A stretch of 50,409 nucleotides of DNA from assembly GCF_000525915.1 (NCBI RefSeq), contig NZ_AODH01000040.1:1-50409 (forward strand). Reading direction: 5' to 3'. The DNA is from Brochothrix campestris FSL F6-1037 (GTDB taxonomy: Bacteria > Bacillota > Bacilli > Lactobacillales > Listeriaceae). The notes under the pieces are model-generated. The model searched no databases, had not been told where the DNA came from, and worked only from the letters and a program-made list of their open reading frames with translations. The stretch's first letter is position 1. Each line of letters starts with the position of its first letter. The translations under genes and the position numbers were made by a program. Below, in pieces: positions 8,438 to 18,770 of this stretch.

Positions 8438-9310
8438 CTAATCTAACTCTAATGCGAGTTCTTTAATCAATGCTTTAACTTGGTGTTTAATTTCAGGATG
8501 ATCCAGTGCAAAACGTAAAGTTGTGTCAACAAAACCGAATTTATCACCGACATCATAACGTGTGCCTTCAAACTCAAACGCTAACACCTGTTGTGTTTTG
8601 TTCAAACGATCGATTGCATCCGTCAATTGAATTTCATCACCCGCACCAGCTTCTTGTGTTTCAAGCAACTCAAAAATTGCCGGTGTTAATAAATAACGCC
8701 CTAAAATCGCTAATTGACTAGGAGCATCTTCCACCCGCGGTTTTTCAACAAAACCTTTAACACTGTAAAGATGTTCCGCAATTTCAGTGATTGGATTAAT
8801 GATACCATAGCGTTGCGTATCTTCCTTTGGAACGGTTTGAACTCCAATAATTGAACGCTGTGTTTTATCATACTGTGTGATTAATTGTTTCACACACGGC
8901 TCCTCTGATTTAACAATATCGTCACCTAGCAACACAACAAACGGTTCATTCCCCACAAACCCTTTCGCTTGTAAAATCGCATCACCTAAGCCACGTGGAC
9001 TTTTTTGACGAATAAAATGGATATTAATTTTAGACGTTTCTTGCACCATCGCTAACATTTCCAACTTGTTTTTATCTAACAAGTTTTGTTCTAACTCAGG
9101 TGCCGTGTCGAAATGATCTTCAATTGATCGTTTCCCTTTACCGGTCACAATTAAAATTTCTTCAATGCCAGAAGCAACTGCTTCTTCAACAATATATTGA
9201 ATCGTTGGTTTATCAATGATTGGTAACATTTCTTTAGCGGTTGCCTTCGTTGCAGGTAAGAAGCGCGTACCTAAACCTGCCGCTGGAATAACTGCTTTTT
9301 TTACTTTCAT
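8438..9310 (-). CDS. gtaB: UTP-glucose-1-phosphate uridylyltransferase
   Basis: The 290-residue protein is a full-length GalU/GtaB enzyme that makes UDP-glucose from UTP and glucose-1-phosphate. The nucleotide-binding motif [19 protein letters not shown] is at residues 12-30. [17 protein letters not shown] and the C-terminal [15 protein letters not shown] are all in place. A GGAGGGAATTC ribosome binding site precedes the ATG. It follows the glycosyltransferase fusion gene by 26 bases and should be last in that transcription unit. UDP-glucose would feed teichoic acid or glycolipid glucosylation, including the TagE-like enzyme nearby. Confidence 0.95.
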   Translation of the reverse strand: MKVKKAVIPAAGLGTRFLPATKATAKEMLPIIDKPTIQYIVEEAVASGIEEILIVTGKGKRSIEDHFDTAPELEQNLLDKNKLEMLAMVQETSKINIHFIRQKSPRGLGDAILQAKGFVGNEPFVVLLGDDIVKSEEPCVKQLITQYDKTQRSIIGVQTVPKEDTQRYGIINPITEIAEHLYSVKGFVEKPRVEDAPSQLAILGRYLLTPAIFELLETQEAGAGDEIQLTDAIDRLNKTQQVLAFEFEGTRYDVGDKFGFVDTTLRFALDHPEIKHQVKALIKELALELD

Positions 9311-9336
9311 GATGAATTCCCTCCTTATTGTCGGTC

Positions 9337-12026
9337 TTAACTTTTAAAAATAGCCGTAAATTCTTCACGTGATTGTGCTTTTGGTGCTTCAAAATCAAAC
9401 GCATTCAAGTCGATACTAGCCCCTAAATAATCAGTTATGCCTTGAGTAATTCCCATTTCCGTATTTTCAACAATTAGTGCTTCATTATTTTGCAATAAGG
9501 TAATTGTCTCTGTCAAATTCACCGTTATGACATCAGTCCCCACTGCTAATGCTTCATAAACAACCAAACCGAGACCTTCATAATGAGACGATAACACAAA
9601 GGCATCAATCGCTTTTAATAAGACATAAGGGTTTCTCATCCCACCAAGTATTATTATGTTCTCTCGGGCACTGCTTTGTCGAACTTTTTCGATTGTTTCT
9701 TTTTTCAATACGCCATGCGGACACACCAATACAAGTGCAATTTGATTGTTCTGCTCATAATTTCGTTCAAAGGCTTCTATCAAGCGGTCGTGGCCTTTTT
9801 GATAATCATAACGGCCGATATTCATAAAGACTGTTATCTGCTCATCCGCAATAAATTCAAGCAATCGCAGTTTTGAAATACGCAACTGATCGACGATGAA
9901 CTTATTCGGGTAGTGCAAATCGGGCTGCTCCTCTTTTAATGCTTTAAGCAGTTTGTTCTCAGGGTTTAAAATGGTCGGAAACGTCTCTGCTAAGGTCTTT
10001 TCAAGGCCTGTTAATGCCTGTTCTACGTGTGTGAAAATTGTTTGCTCATTAGCGGTTAACGCTGCTTGCCCATTGAGCAGTAACTGACCGTTCTGTACAT
10101 TGGTATGTGTTCCGACTAAATCATTTAATAACACTGCCTTCCGGTAGTTATCCGTTGCCATACGCTCCTCATTAAAAGAGTAATCGACTGGTACATCGAC
10201 CAAACTTGCTATCAAACTCTCAGCAGCAAAGCGACGTACGCGTTCTTCACCTAAAAAATTATTAACCACGATAACTTTGTCGGCAATACCTGCTATTTTC
10301 TCAACAAGTTCTTCCCTTAAATTTTCATGGACTAAAACAACTTTTGAGGCCGACTGATATGCGCCAAAAACGACTTTCTTACTAAAATTTTGTTTGGCCT
10401 CATATTCTTGAAACATATCCGTATGCACGTACATAACCGTCTTATGGTTCATGTGACGTACCATTTCAGCATACTTTCGTTCAAAACCAGTGTAATGAAT
10501 GAACCAGTCCACTTTAAGAGTACCAAAGACACGCTGATACTCCGCTTGATATATTTTCGCTAATATTTTATTGATAAATGGAAATTTAAACCATTCTTTC
10601 CACATATATTGTGAATTGATGAGACGTTGTATTAACGTACCATTCATCGAACCCGGAACAGGATAAAATTGTACATTTTCAGGAAGGTTTTTCAGCTTAT
10701 AAAAATGTTCTTTTTTCACTTTGTTTTTTCCAAAGAAGCAAATGTAATTACGTTCGCTCGTGTCAATATTTTCCAATGTATTTAACAACGCTGATGTAAT
10801 CCCATTATCCCAAAAACCACCTGATAAAATAACGACTGTTTCTTTTCCGTTATGTACCTTCGAACTGATTATCTTAGGACTGGTCTTATTCATCAGTATA
10901 TAGTTCATTAAATCATGGCTACCATGTTGGTAGTCAAACTGACAAAAACGTTGAGACATTGCTTCGTAATTACCGATTGTTGCTTGCTTACTGAGTCGAG
11001 CCATCACGCCCTCAATCGTTGCTGTCTGATAGAAAGGATAGCTCGCCACATCTTCATATAAGCCACGAGTCAGTTGATAGTCTAACAAGTCATGCGTATA
11101 CAGTATGATGTCTTTCTTTGTGTTTATAAAATCATACATAATCGACGAATAATCTGTAATTAGTACATCTACGATGGCAATGAAAGCATATAATTCGACG
11201 TCAGTAGGTAACAATCTTATTTGTGGAAATTCTGAAATGTCGATGTCACTTTGGAACGGGTGTAATTTGACATAGAACATAGTATTTTCTTCTAAATGAG
11301 CTGCAATGTAAGCTAAGTCCGCGGCTACTTTTTGATTATCATTATTGACGTTACCGACATCACCTCGCCACGTTGGCATATAGAAAATGATTTTTTTTCG
11401 TTTTCAACTTAAGCTTCGTGCGTAATTCAGTCTGATGCATCTGATCAAATAAAATAGCATTTCGAGGCGAGGGTGCAATCACAAATTCACCGCTGTAAAC
11501 ATTTTTTAGATGGTAGGTTTCGACTAATATATCCTTAGTATATTCATTGCTCACAACAATTTGATCAGCCATGTAAAAATTTCGTTGGACATTTGCGACA
11601 TCAGTTACAACCGCCATATCTTTCCCCATGTGTTTTAAGGGTGTGCCATGCCAGACAATCACATATTTTTGACCTTCCTTTTTATTGAAGAACGGGAAAA
11701 ACGATGTGTCATTCACTAACAATTCAACGGTTGTTAATAATCGATGGTACTCCGCTGACAGATGTTCCACGACAATCACGCGTGTAAAACCATTGTTTTT
11801 CAGAAAGGATCGATCAGCTACGACATTTTGTGATGCCACATACACTTTATATTCAGGGTGATTTTTTTCGATATCTTTCATCATATAAAAGATATGTCCA
11901 TGAATACTACGGCCATGTGTCGATTCAAACAAGACCGTCTTTTTCTCTATTTTTTTTGAAAAATACCACTTTGCATAATTATATTTCACTTTGTTTTTTT
12001 CTGTATTTTTGCAGTAGTTTAGTCAT
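9337..12026 (-). CDS. CDP-glycerol glycerophosphotransferase fused to a GT4 glycosyltransferase (frameshifted)
   Basis: Joined across two T runs (11391-11398, 11993-12000) this encodes about 895 residues. The first half is a TagB/TagF-type polyol-phosphate transferase: [29 protein letters not shown] and [13 protein letters not shown]. The second half (from about 400) is a GT4 domain with [20 protein letters not shown] and [20 protein letters not shown]. This predicts an enzyme that adds glycerol-phosphate units and also glycosylates, probably at the inner membrane face. I place the start at 12026, where an AGGAGAG ribosome binding site overlaps the upstream stop codon; the coding frame after it is restored by one indel in the T7 run. 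Whether both halves are active is not known. Confidence 0.8.
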
Positions 12027-12035
12027 TGCACTCTC

Positions 12036-13188
12036 CTATAACTCATCATTTTTAGTAAAAACACTCGCAACCACTCGTGCGGTCGCTAACCCATCTTCTA
12101 AGTAACAAAAACGGTCATAAAACGCTGTTGACGGCTCTTTTTCCAAGCGAATCGCCCGAATGAGATCAGCCGTTGTTTGCACCATTATGCCTGGTAAAGC
12201 AGCACTAATTTCAGGATAGATTCCACGTATTTCATTTTGATAGGCATCCCAATCCGGTGTAAAAAAGATAATGGGGCGTTTTAAAATAGCATAATCAAAA
12301 AAGACGGATGAATAATCGGTGATTAGGATATCACTAATTAAGAAATACTCATTTATATCGATTGTTTGAGGTACCTTAATCGCAAACTGATCGTACTCAG
12401 CTGGAATGGTTAAGTGATCGGCAATCAAATAATGCCATTTAATTAAGACAATGTAATCTTTTCCTAGCTCAGCATGCATTGTCTTTAAATCAAATTCTAA
12501 AAAGGCTTTATATTTTCCTCTACGATAGCTTTGATTATCCTTCCATGTTGGTGCATATAAAATAATTTTCTTATTACAAGGTAATTTCAAACGTTCTTTA
12601 ATCGCCTTGACTTCCGCTACTTTATAATTTGACAAACGATCATTACGCGGATAACCAGTAGTTATAATACGATTTGAATCAACTTGAAAAGCTCGTTCAA
12701 ACACATTGGCCGCGTAGTCATTTTGCGCCAGTAATACATCCCATTTTTTTGTATCACGTGTGAAATTCACTCGATAATTCGCAGTTGTTGTACCTGGCAT
12801 CGTCACTTCTTCAATATCCGTTCCTAATTTTTTGAGAGGGGTTCCGTGCCATGTTTGTAAATACGTTGTCTGGCTGTTTTTAACAAGCCAATCCGGTTGA
12901 CGCGTATTATTCACCCAGTAACGTGCCCTCGCCATTAGCATTATCCATTTAAATGAACCACGACGAACAAATTCGCAACCAGAAGCAACGAATACCGGTT
13001 CAAATGAAGCTTTCACTGACCAAATTAAACGGTAGTGTTGGTAAGCTTTAGCATTTTTCATGTAGTCATAAAGTGCTTTAGGACTATCACTCAGTTGTTT
13101 TCCAAAGAAACTTTCAAAGATAATAACATCCTTTGCCGACAAACGTGCCATTATTTTCATAATAAAACACGCGATTTTTTTTTTTCAT
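12036..13188 (-). CDS. TagB/TagF-like CDP-glycerol glycerophosphotransferase
   Basis: About 383 residues of a polyol-phosphate transferase of the CDP-glycerol family: TWHGTPLKKLGTDIEE, YPRNDRL, ILYAPTWKDNQSYRRGKYK, LIKWHY and ILITDYSSVFFDYAIL. These hold the conserved histidines of TagB/TagF. Its size fits a single-unit primase (TagB) or short polymerase. A GAGGAGG ribosome binding site lies before an ATG at 13188, but the next 11 A put it out of frame by one base. With 10 A it would read MKKKIACFIMKIMARL, so I take 13188 as the likely true start. It is the first gene after the terminator/promoter at 13262-13351 and is coupled to the downstream fusion gene. Confidence 0.8.
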
Positions 13189-13261
13189 TAAACGTCCTCC
13201 TCGACACCATAACAAGCCTCTAAACTAATGTTATATTACCATATCTCTCATCTAATTTAAT

Positions 13262-13289
13262 ATTATAAGCTGCTTTTTTGTATAGACAA
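13262..13289 (-). promoter_or_regulatory. Promoter of the second teichoic acid transcription unit
   Basis: On the minus strand TTGTCT (13284-13289) and TATAAT (13262-13267) are separated by 16 bases, a good SigA-type promoter. It lies between the bidirectional terminator and the glycerophosphotransferase gene starting at 13188. Confidence 0.65.
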
Positions 13290-13301
13290 ATTGACTATAT
13301 T

Positions 13302-13351
13302 AAAAAAGGAGGATAGTGAGGAATAATTAATCCTCACTATTCCCCTTTTTT
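13302..13351. terminator. Bidirectional terminator after tagD
   Basis: The arms 13308-13322 (GGAGGATAGTGAGGA) and 13331-13345 (TCCTCACTATTCCCC) pair over almost 15 bases. A6 is on the left and T6 on the right, so it can terminate in either direction. For the minus-strand genes it ends the tarL-tagD unit. Confidence 0.9.
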
Positions 13352-13736
13352 ATACTTGCAAGTCTTTTTTTATCATCGAAGTCGAAATACCTTCTGTTCG
13401 ATCGAGATAAATCACTTCACATTGTTCCACTAAGAAGTCAAACTTCCCTTTCCAATCATCACCCATTACAAAGACATCAATGTCATGTTTTTTAATGTCC
13501 GTCTTCTTTTGCTCCCAATTATCTTCTGGAATGACCTCGTCGACATATTTAATCGCTTCGAGTATGTATTTACGGTGACTGTAATTATGATAAGCCTCCT
13601 TATGCTTCAGTAAATTGAACTCATCTGTTGATATCGCGACAGTCAGATGATCGCCTAAACTTTTCGCACGTTCTAATAAGCGGATATGTCCCCAATGTAA
13701 TAAATCAAATGTCCCATATGTGATTATTTTTTTCAT
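13350..13736 (-). CDS. tagD: Glycerol-3-phosphate cytidylyltransferase
   Basis: The 128-residue protein has the length and motifs of Tag[23 protein letters not shown] (HxGH nucleotidyltransferase motif) near the N terminus and [12 protein letters not shown] at the C terminus. It makes CDP-glycerol from CTP and sn-glycerol-3-phosphate, the donor used by the glycerophosphotransferases next to it. It lies 3 bases after the tarF-like gene and is the last gene before a strong terminator. All family landmarks are visible. Confidence 0.95.
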   Translation of the reverse strand: MKKIITYGTFDLLHWGHIRLLERAKSLGDHLTVAISTDEFNLLKHKEAYHNYSHRKYILEAIKYVDEVIPEDNWEQKKTDIKKHDIDVFVMGDDWKGKFDFLVEQCEVIYLDRTEGISTSMIKKDLQV

Positions 13737-13739
13737 CGT

Positions 13740-14965
13740 TCATTCTCCTTTTAGTAGGTTATCCTCAGTTTTTTGTCTCAGTAAATAATCAATTGTATTG
13801 ACGCTTGCTTTGCCAGGGGTCTCAGCAAACCATTTCTCTTTAAAAGAAACCACATGTGAAGCTACTTCTACATCACATTTGCTTAACCATTCACAAAGAG
13901 CTGCCTCTGTTTGTAAAATTTCGCCTGGCAGTTTTTCTAAAATATCATCATAAAAGCCGCGCTCACTTTGATAGCGTTCAATGTCCGGCATAAAAAAAGC
14001 CATTGGCTTAGCCAGGAGACTGTAATCGAATAAAATCGATGAATAATCCGTAATTAAGGCATCACTAGCCACGAGCAATTCACTTGTTGTCATATGCGAG
14101 CGATTGAGCTGCAGACGCTTACGATATTCTTGAGGAACCTGCCATTGTTTTTGATTGTAGGGATGTAATTGTACGATTAAAATGAGATTGTTTTGTTCCA
14201 ATGACGCATATAATGCCGCTATATTTTTAAATGGCAACGTAAATCGTTCACGTTTTCTATTTATTTCCCTAAATGTCGGAGCATAAACCACTCTTTTTGT
14301 TGCTTCATTTATTTTTTTTGAAAAAAACGATCACATTTTGCGATGCTCGTTGCTTTGAATTCAGGGTTTAATAATACATCAGTTTTTGGCGTCCCCAATG
14401 CTAACACATTCTCAGGTGGCATTTGAAAAGCTTCTGCGAACGCCGGGATGGCTGCTGGTGAACTCACGATTGCTTTATCATAATTAGAATGAGTTGAAAT
14501 GAGCGCCTGTTCGTATTGTTGCAATGTTGTTGTCGGTATTTGTTTGAGACTGTGCCCGAATTTTTTCAATGCACCAGCTGCATGCCACACTTGAATAACT
14601 TCGACTCCCTGTCTTTTTTCAACTAAATACACAGGCAAACAGTAGTCATCGATAACAATGTAACGAGCGGTTGCAAGCTGATAGAGCATTTTCATAAAGA
14701 AAATTGGTGTTTTAATTAATTGCGTTAAGTTCGTTGCAATTTTACCATTATATTCAACGATACGTAGTGTTATGGTTCGACGCTGCAGTTCTTCTATTAG
14801 CGGTGTTAGATTCTCACTAGCACCCGTACTCCGCGTCGAGATAAAGACTGCTTTTTGTTTTAGAGGGAATAATGTCAGTACTTTATATAGCAGACCAACA
14901 CACCCTCTAATTATCTGTTTTACACAAATTTTACTTATCGTTAATAATTTTCCCATCATAAACAC
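13740..14965 (-). CDS. TarF-like CDP-glycerol/ribitol phosphotransferase (frameshifted)
   Basis: Two frames join into about 408 residues. The N-terminal part has an LPLKQKAVFISTRSTGASEN segment, QVWHAAGALKKFGHS (conserved His) and LGTPKTDVLL. The second part starts VVYAPTFREINRKRERF and has QLHPYNQ and [19 protein letters not shown]. This is the TagB/F/TarF/L polyol-phosphate transferase family. With tarI, tarJ and tagD around it, it could add the first glycerol-phosphate units (TarF) or act as a second polymerase. The break is at T8 14312-14319 next to A7 14321-14327, probably an indel error. Its start is 6 bases past the tarJ stop. Confidence 0.75.
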
Positions 14966-14971
14966 CCTTGT

Positions 14972-15997
14972 CTATATTTGCCATTCCATCACTGTTTTAC
15001 CCCAATACTGATTGAGGTCTTTTTCAAATGCCTGGATAATGTCCTCTGTTTTGCGGACTTTAATAACCTGACCAATTAAACGTTGCAATTCGTCGGCACC
15101 ATCCGGGTGTTCGACAAAAAAGGCAACGACATTTTCAAAATCTTCCCGTTCAGAGCGGGTACTCCCTTGGAGCGTCAAACCTTTTTCGAGTACCATCCGT
15201 GTGTTGAGCGGTACTAAATCTTCCGATACACCTAGTAAACTGATGTAACCGAGCGGGTTAATATAATCAATTATCTGATTCACCGCATCGCCGCTATTAT
15301 TACCTCCGACACATTCAAAGGCGTGATCAAAGCTAAAATCAGCAGGTAAATCATTGCTCGTGTATGCTTCATCGGCAAACGAAAAATAATCTAACTTCTG
15401 TTGTGTCCGACCGACAATAATAATGTTGGCGTCGGGATATTTTTTCTTCAAGATTAACGTCGCGATATAACCAAGCGACCCATTACCCCAAACAGCAATA
15501 CGATTACGACGGGCATGCGCCGTTTTCTCAAACCGCGAGATGCCATGCATCGCAACGCTAATTAATTCTGAAAACGAAGCCATTCGCAAATCAATCTCAT
15601 CGGGTAATACGACTAACCGGTCACGATTGATTGCAATGTAATCCTGCGTGAAACCATCGCTCGCACTTGAACGGAATTTTGAACTTGGCAAATAGTTTGC
15701 ACCGATTAATTCGTCTTTTTCATACGGTGTATTTGGCACCATGATAACAGCTTGGCCCCGCTTCAACGCACCGGTTGGATCGTAAGACACCTCACCCACA
15801 CTTTCATGTGTTAAGGCCATCGGTAACTTTTTCTTGAGAATTTCTTCGCCCCGTGTCCCGGTATAATACCGTTGGTCAGCCTTACAAATACTAATAAATT
15901 TCGGACGAACAATCACCTTATCCGTATTCAATGAAATATCTTCGTAACTGACCTCAATTCGGCGGGGCGCCACTAATTTATAGACTTGGTTGATCAT
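14972..15997 (-). CDS. tarJ: Ribulose-5-phosphate reductase
   Basis: A medium-chain dehydrogenase of about 341 residues that reduces D-ribulose-5-phosphate to D-ribitol-5-phosphate with NADPH. Visible landmarks are SICKADQRYYTGTR (zinc-ligand Cys region), LTHESVGEV, FSELISVAMHGISRF and the nucleotide-binding AVWGNGSLGYIATL. I start it at the ATG 15997 (MINQVYKLVAPRR), with GAAGGTGA ahead; an in-frame TTG five codons earlier is less likely. It overlaps the end of tarI by 20 bases, which argues for translational coupling, as TarI and TarJ act as a functional pair making CDP-ribitol. Confidence 0.93.
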   Translation of the reverse strand: MINQVYKLVAPRRIEVSYEDISLNTDKVIVRPKFISICKADQRYYTGTRGEEILKKKLPMALTHESVGEVSYDPTGALKRGQAVIMVPNTPYEKDELIGANYLPSSKFRSSASDGFTQDYIAINRDRLVVLPDEIDLRMASFSELISVAMHGISRFEKTAHARRNRIAVWGNGSLGYIATLILKKKYPDANIIIVGRTQQKLDYFSFADEAYTSNDLPADFSFDHAFECVGGNNSGDAVNQIIDYINPLGYISLLGVSEDLVPLNTRMVLEKGLTLQGSTRSEREDFENVVAFFVEHPDGADELQRLIGQVIKVRKTEDIIQAFEKDLNQYWGKTVMEWQI

Positions 15998-16703
15998 CTT
16001 TGTCACCTTCAATCATATGGTTGGCCACGTTAAAGTCATACGGATTTGTGACTTTAATGTTAGACACTTCACCTTCGACTAGTTTCACTTTTTCGCCTGA
16101 TAAAATAAACACTTTACAACCATCACTTAAAATCGCCTTAGCATCTTCAGACAAGTCATCAAATAAACGGACAAGTTTTGCGACATTGAAACTTTGTGGC
16201 GTTTGACCTTGATACATATGATCACGGTTAGGAATACTTTGGATGAATTCGCCATCCTCAGAAGCAACAATCGTATCAATCGCGCCGATCACCGTGTCTA
16301 CGGCGTCATATTTCAAAACACTGTCGATGTTGTCTTCAATAATACGATGCGTAATAAAAGGCCGCACCGAATCATGTGTAATGATAACATCTTCAGCTGT
16401 CAACAAGCCTTCTGCTTGTAAATAACGCGGACCCGCTAACAATGATTCACTCCGGTCAGTACCACCCGACAAAATCATTAAGCGCTCATCTGTAAGTCCG
16501 TATGTTTTTAACAAATTTTTAGCATGTACAAGCCATTCTGGATGAACCACGATAAAGATTTTATCAAAGCGATTATTTAATACGAATTTTTCAATGGTAT
16601 GAATAATTATCGGTTTATTTCCTAATTTCAAAAATTGTTTAGGCATATTGACGTTACCCATTCGCGAACCAATTCCACCTGCTAATATCTCTGCATAAAT
16701 CAT
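15978..16703 (-). CDS. tarI: Ribitol-5-phosphate cytidylyltransferase
   Basis: The 241-residue IspD-like cytidylyltransferase begins MIYAEILAGGIGSRMGNVNM and has KQFLKLGNKPIIIHTIEKF, HDSVRPFI and QGQTPQSFN, all TarI landmarks. It converts ribitol-5-phosphate and CTP to CDP-ribitol, the donor for poly(ribitol-phosphate) wall teichoic acid. It overlaps tarJ and lies 30 bases after tarL. Length is typical. IspD is the main alternative, but the tarJ and tarL neighbours settle it. Confidence 0.93.
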   Translation of the reverse strand: MIYAEILAGGIGSRMGNVNMPKQFLKLGNKPIIIHTIEKFVLNNRFDKIFIVVHPEWLVHAKNLLKTYGLTDERLMILSGGTDRSESLLAGPRYLQAEGLLTAEDVIITHDSVRPFITHRIIEDNIDSVLKYDAVDTVIGAIDTIVASEDGEFIQSIPNRDHMYQGQTPQSFNVAKLVRLFDDLSEDAKAILSDGCKVFILSGEKVKLVEGEVSNIKVTNPYDFNVANHMIEGDKDDQPSL

Positions 16704-16733
16704 CTATAACACTCCTCTATTGAATTCTTTCAC

Positions 16734-18635
16734 CTATTTAACGCGACCCCAAATAATTTCTTCTTCGACTACTTCTTCTGCTGTTTCAAAAGCATCGTTA
16801 ACGATTAAATCAACGAATCGCTCACTGGCCTTACCATCGAGATCATCGAAGTAATAATTTTTAAATATTTCTAGTCGTTGATGATTGATTTTATTTTGTT
16901 GTAATTTTTCAATTAAAGTTGGTGTGTTTGACGCAAACGAACCAGGGATAAAATCAAAATAATCATAATAAAAATCGCGATCACTCATATATTCGCCTAA
17001 ATCTGGACTAAAGAACACCATCGGTTTATCAAGCAGAGCATATTCGAAGCATACTGATGAATAATCGGTAATCAGTTGGTCACTGATGAGCAACAAATCA
17101 TTGATTTCACGGTAGGCTGATACATCGTAATAGAACTCGTTATATTCGTACGGAATTTCTGGTTTATTTTGCACGAATGGATGGATTTTTAGTAAGAAAA
17201 CATACTCGTCTTTTAACGCTTCATAAATTTGTTTGAAATCAATCATTCCAAATGGATAATGAGCTGATTGTTGCCCATTCCCTCTGAACGTTGGCGCAAA
17301 CAAAATAACTTTTTTACCGTTTATAAATGGTAATTCTTCTTTTAATCGCTCGATAACCGCGGCCTTTTTAGCTTCATCGAAAAACAAATCAGTTCTCGGT
17401 GCGCCAATTGGCATTACAGTCTCAGGTGCAATCCCAAATCCCTCGGCATATTTATCGACAATATTGGTTGAACTAACTAACACACGTGTGTAATTCCGAT
17501 GATTGAGTGAGGTTATTTTCGGCCCACCAGGCATGCCTACGCGGCTGTAACCAAATGTTTTAAAGGCGCCAACGGCATGCCAAACTTGAATTAGCTCACT
17601 GTCTTTACGAATTTTTAATGGATAGATTAACGGATAAAAATCATCAACCAATACATATTTACTCGTTGCAATTGCTTGCGCTAACGTTCGTAGCTCTTTT
17701 AAACTTTTTGGCTGTTTAATCGATCCTTTTAAATAAAACGAAATTTTATGATCGGTGCCGCGTTTTTTTAGTTCTTCATATATATATTCAAAGTTACCAG
17801 TAATATCGGTCCGGCTATCTGATAAGAAGGCTACTTTTTTAGCACTGACAGGTAAGGTGCAATAAAATTTATAAAACAGTTTGAAATACTTCCGTTTTAA
17901 GGCACGCATTAAACGTCCCTCAGTCACTTCGCCGCCTTCAAGTTGGTCAAGCGGATTGACATCCGATAATTTTTTCGAAACCACTTTGATTTCTTCACTC
18001 AAGCCATTATATGACACGGTTAATTTGAATTTTTTGTTACTGCGCGCCGAATAACTTTGCATCGTTGTTGAATGCACATAGTTCCCTTTGATTTCTGCTA
18101 ATTTACCTAATGAAACAGTTTGTTTACGCCACTCGCCCTTAATATATTGCGACACTTCTATCTTCATTGTGTAATCGCCAATCGCTAATGGACTGCCTTC
18201 ACTGATTTTTTGAAAATCAACTTCCCCTTCGTAACCACCTAATGGAAAACGGGCATCAGCTGTTGCAAGCTTGCTATTTCGCAAGGGGATTTCAATCGGT
18301 TCAACTTCTTCTGAACGCGAACTTAAAATGAGTTTTTTGCTAATTTTATATTTATCTGACTCTGGAAAACCAGGGAAATAAGCCGTCCCTTGGATAACTA
18401 AAAAAGAACCGTTAAAGTACATTTTTCCCATATAACGATGGACAAGTAATTCACTCTTATCTTCAAACTGATTCAACAGCTGTTTTATTTCGCCGTCTTT
18501 TTTTCCTAGTAACATACTCATCATACTGGTTACGACAAATTCTTTTTTATTTCCAATGGATTCAAGTTCCACTTGCTCAATTTCTGCTTCGGTCTCATCG
18601 AACCTTTGTTTTTCAGTTTTTTTATTTTCCGTCAT
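16734..18635 (-). CDS. tarL: Poly(ribitol-phosphate) polymerase-like transferase
   Basis: The 633-residue protein has a charged N terminus, then a beta-rich N-terminal domain (about 45-230). A C-terminal polyol-phosphate transferase domain (about 260-620) follows, with QVWHAVGAFKTFGYSRVG, IGAPRTDLFF, LFAPTFRGNG, LLKIHPF and QLITDYSSVCFEYALLDKP. Its place just upstream of tarI and tarJ and its two-domain size fit TarL/TarK, which polymerises ribitol-phosphate from CDP-ribitol on the lipid-linked primer. A TarF role cannot be excluded from sequence alone. It is the first gene of the unit ending at the terminator at 13302-13351. Confidence 0.8.
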   Translation of the reverse strand: MTENKKTEKQRFDETEAEIEQVELESIGNKKEFVVTSMMSMLLGKKDGEIKQLLNQFEDKSELLVHRYMGKMYFNGSFLVIQGTAYFPGFPESDKYKISKKLILSSRSEEVEPIEIPLRNSKLATADARFPLGGYEGEVDFQKISEGSPLAIGDYTMKIEVSQYIKGEWRKQTVSLGKLAEIKGNYVHSTTMQSYSARSNKKFKLTVSYNGLSEEIKVVSKKLSDVNPLDQLEGGEVTEGRLMRALKRKYFKLFYKFYCTLPVSAKKVAFLSDSRTDITGNFEYIYEELKKRGTDHKISFYLKGSIKQPKSLKELRTLAQAIATSKYVLVDDFYPLIYPLKIRKDSELIQVWHAVGAFKTFGYSRVGMPGGPKITSLNHRNYTRVLVSSTNIVDKYAEGFGIAPETVMPIGAPRTDLFFDEAKKAAVIERLKEELPFINGKKVILFAPTFRGNGQQSAHYPFGMIDFKQIYEALKDEYVFLLKIHPFVQNKPEIPYEYNEFYYDVSAYREINDLLLISDQLITDYSSVCFEYALLDKPMVFFSPDLGEYMSDRDFYYDYFDFIPGSFASNTPTLIEKLQQNKINHQRLEIFKNYYFDDLDGKASERFVDLIVNDAFETAEEVVEEEIIWGRVK

Positions 18636-18707
18636 GATCCCCTTAACCTTCCCTATCTATGTTTTTAGCCCGATTTTTCGGCGCTTTTTTTAGATTTACT
18701 CATGCAT

Positions 18708-18716
18708 ATGATACCA
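18708..18716 (-). promoter_or_regulatory. Putative promoter of the tarL operon
   Basis: The minus strand has TGGTATCAT (extended -10; ATGATA at 18708-18713 on plus) about 70 bases before the tarL start. No convincing -35 is seen. The leader that follows holds a short G+C hairpin (GCGCCGA...TCGGGC). Confidence 0.35.
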
Positions 18717-18740
18717 TATTTCTACGGTAAACACACCGAA

Positions 18741-18763
18741 AAAAGGGTTGGATCCAACTACCA
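18741..18763 (-). terminator. Probable terminator of the hydrolase gene
   Basis: The palindrome GTTGGATCCAAC lies a few bases after the hydrolase stop. CCCTTTTTTC follows it on the minus strand. The stem is short, so the call is tentative. Confidence 0.5.
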
Positions 18764-18770
18764 TCCGTTG

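Noticed and set aside
13320..13352. Attenuator controlling the second teichoic unit
   Set aside because: A good promoter lies between this terminator and the next gene, so simple termination plus re-initiation explains it.
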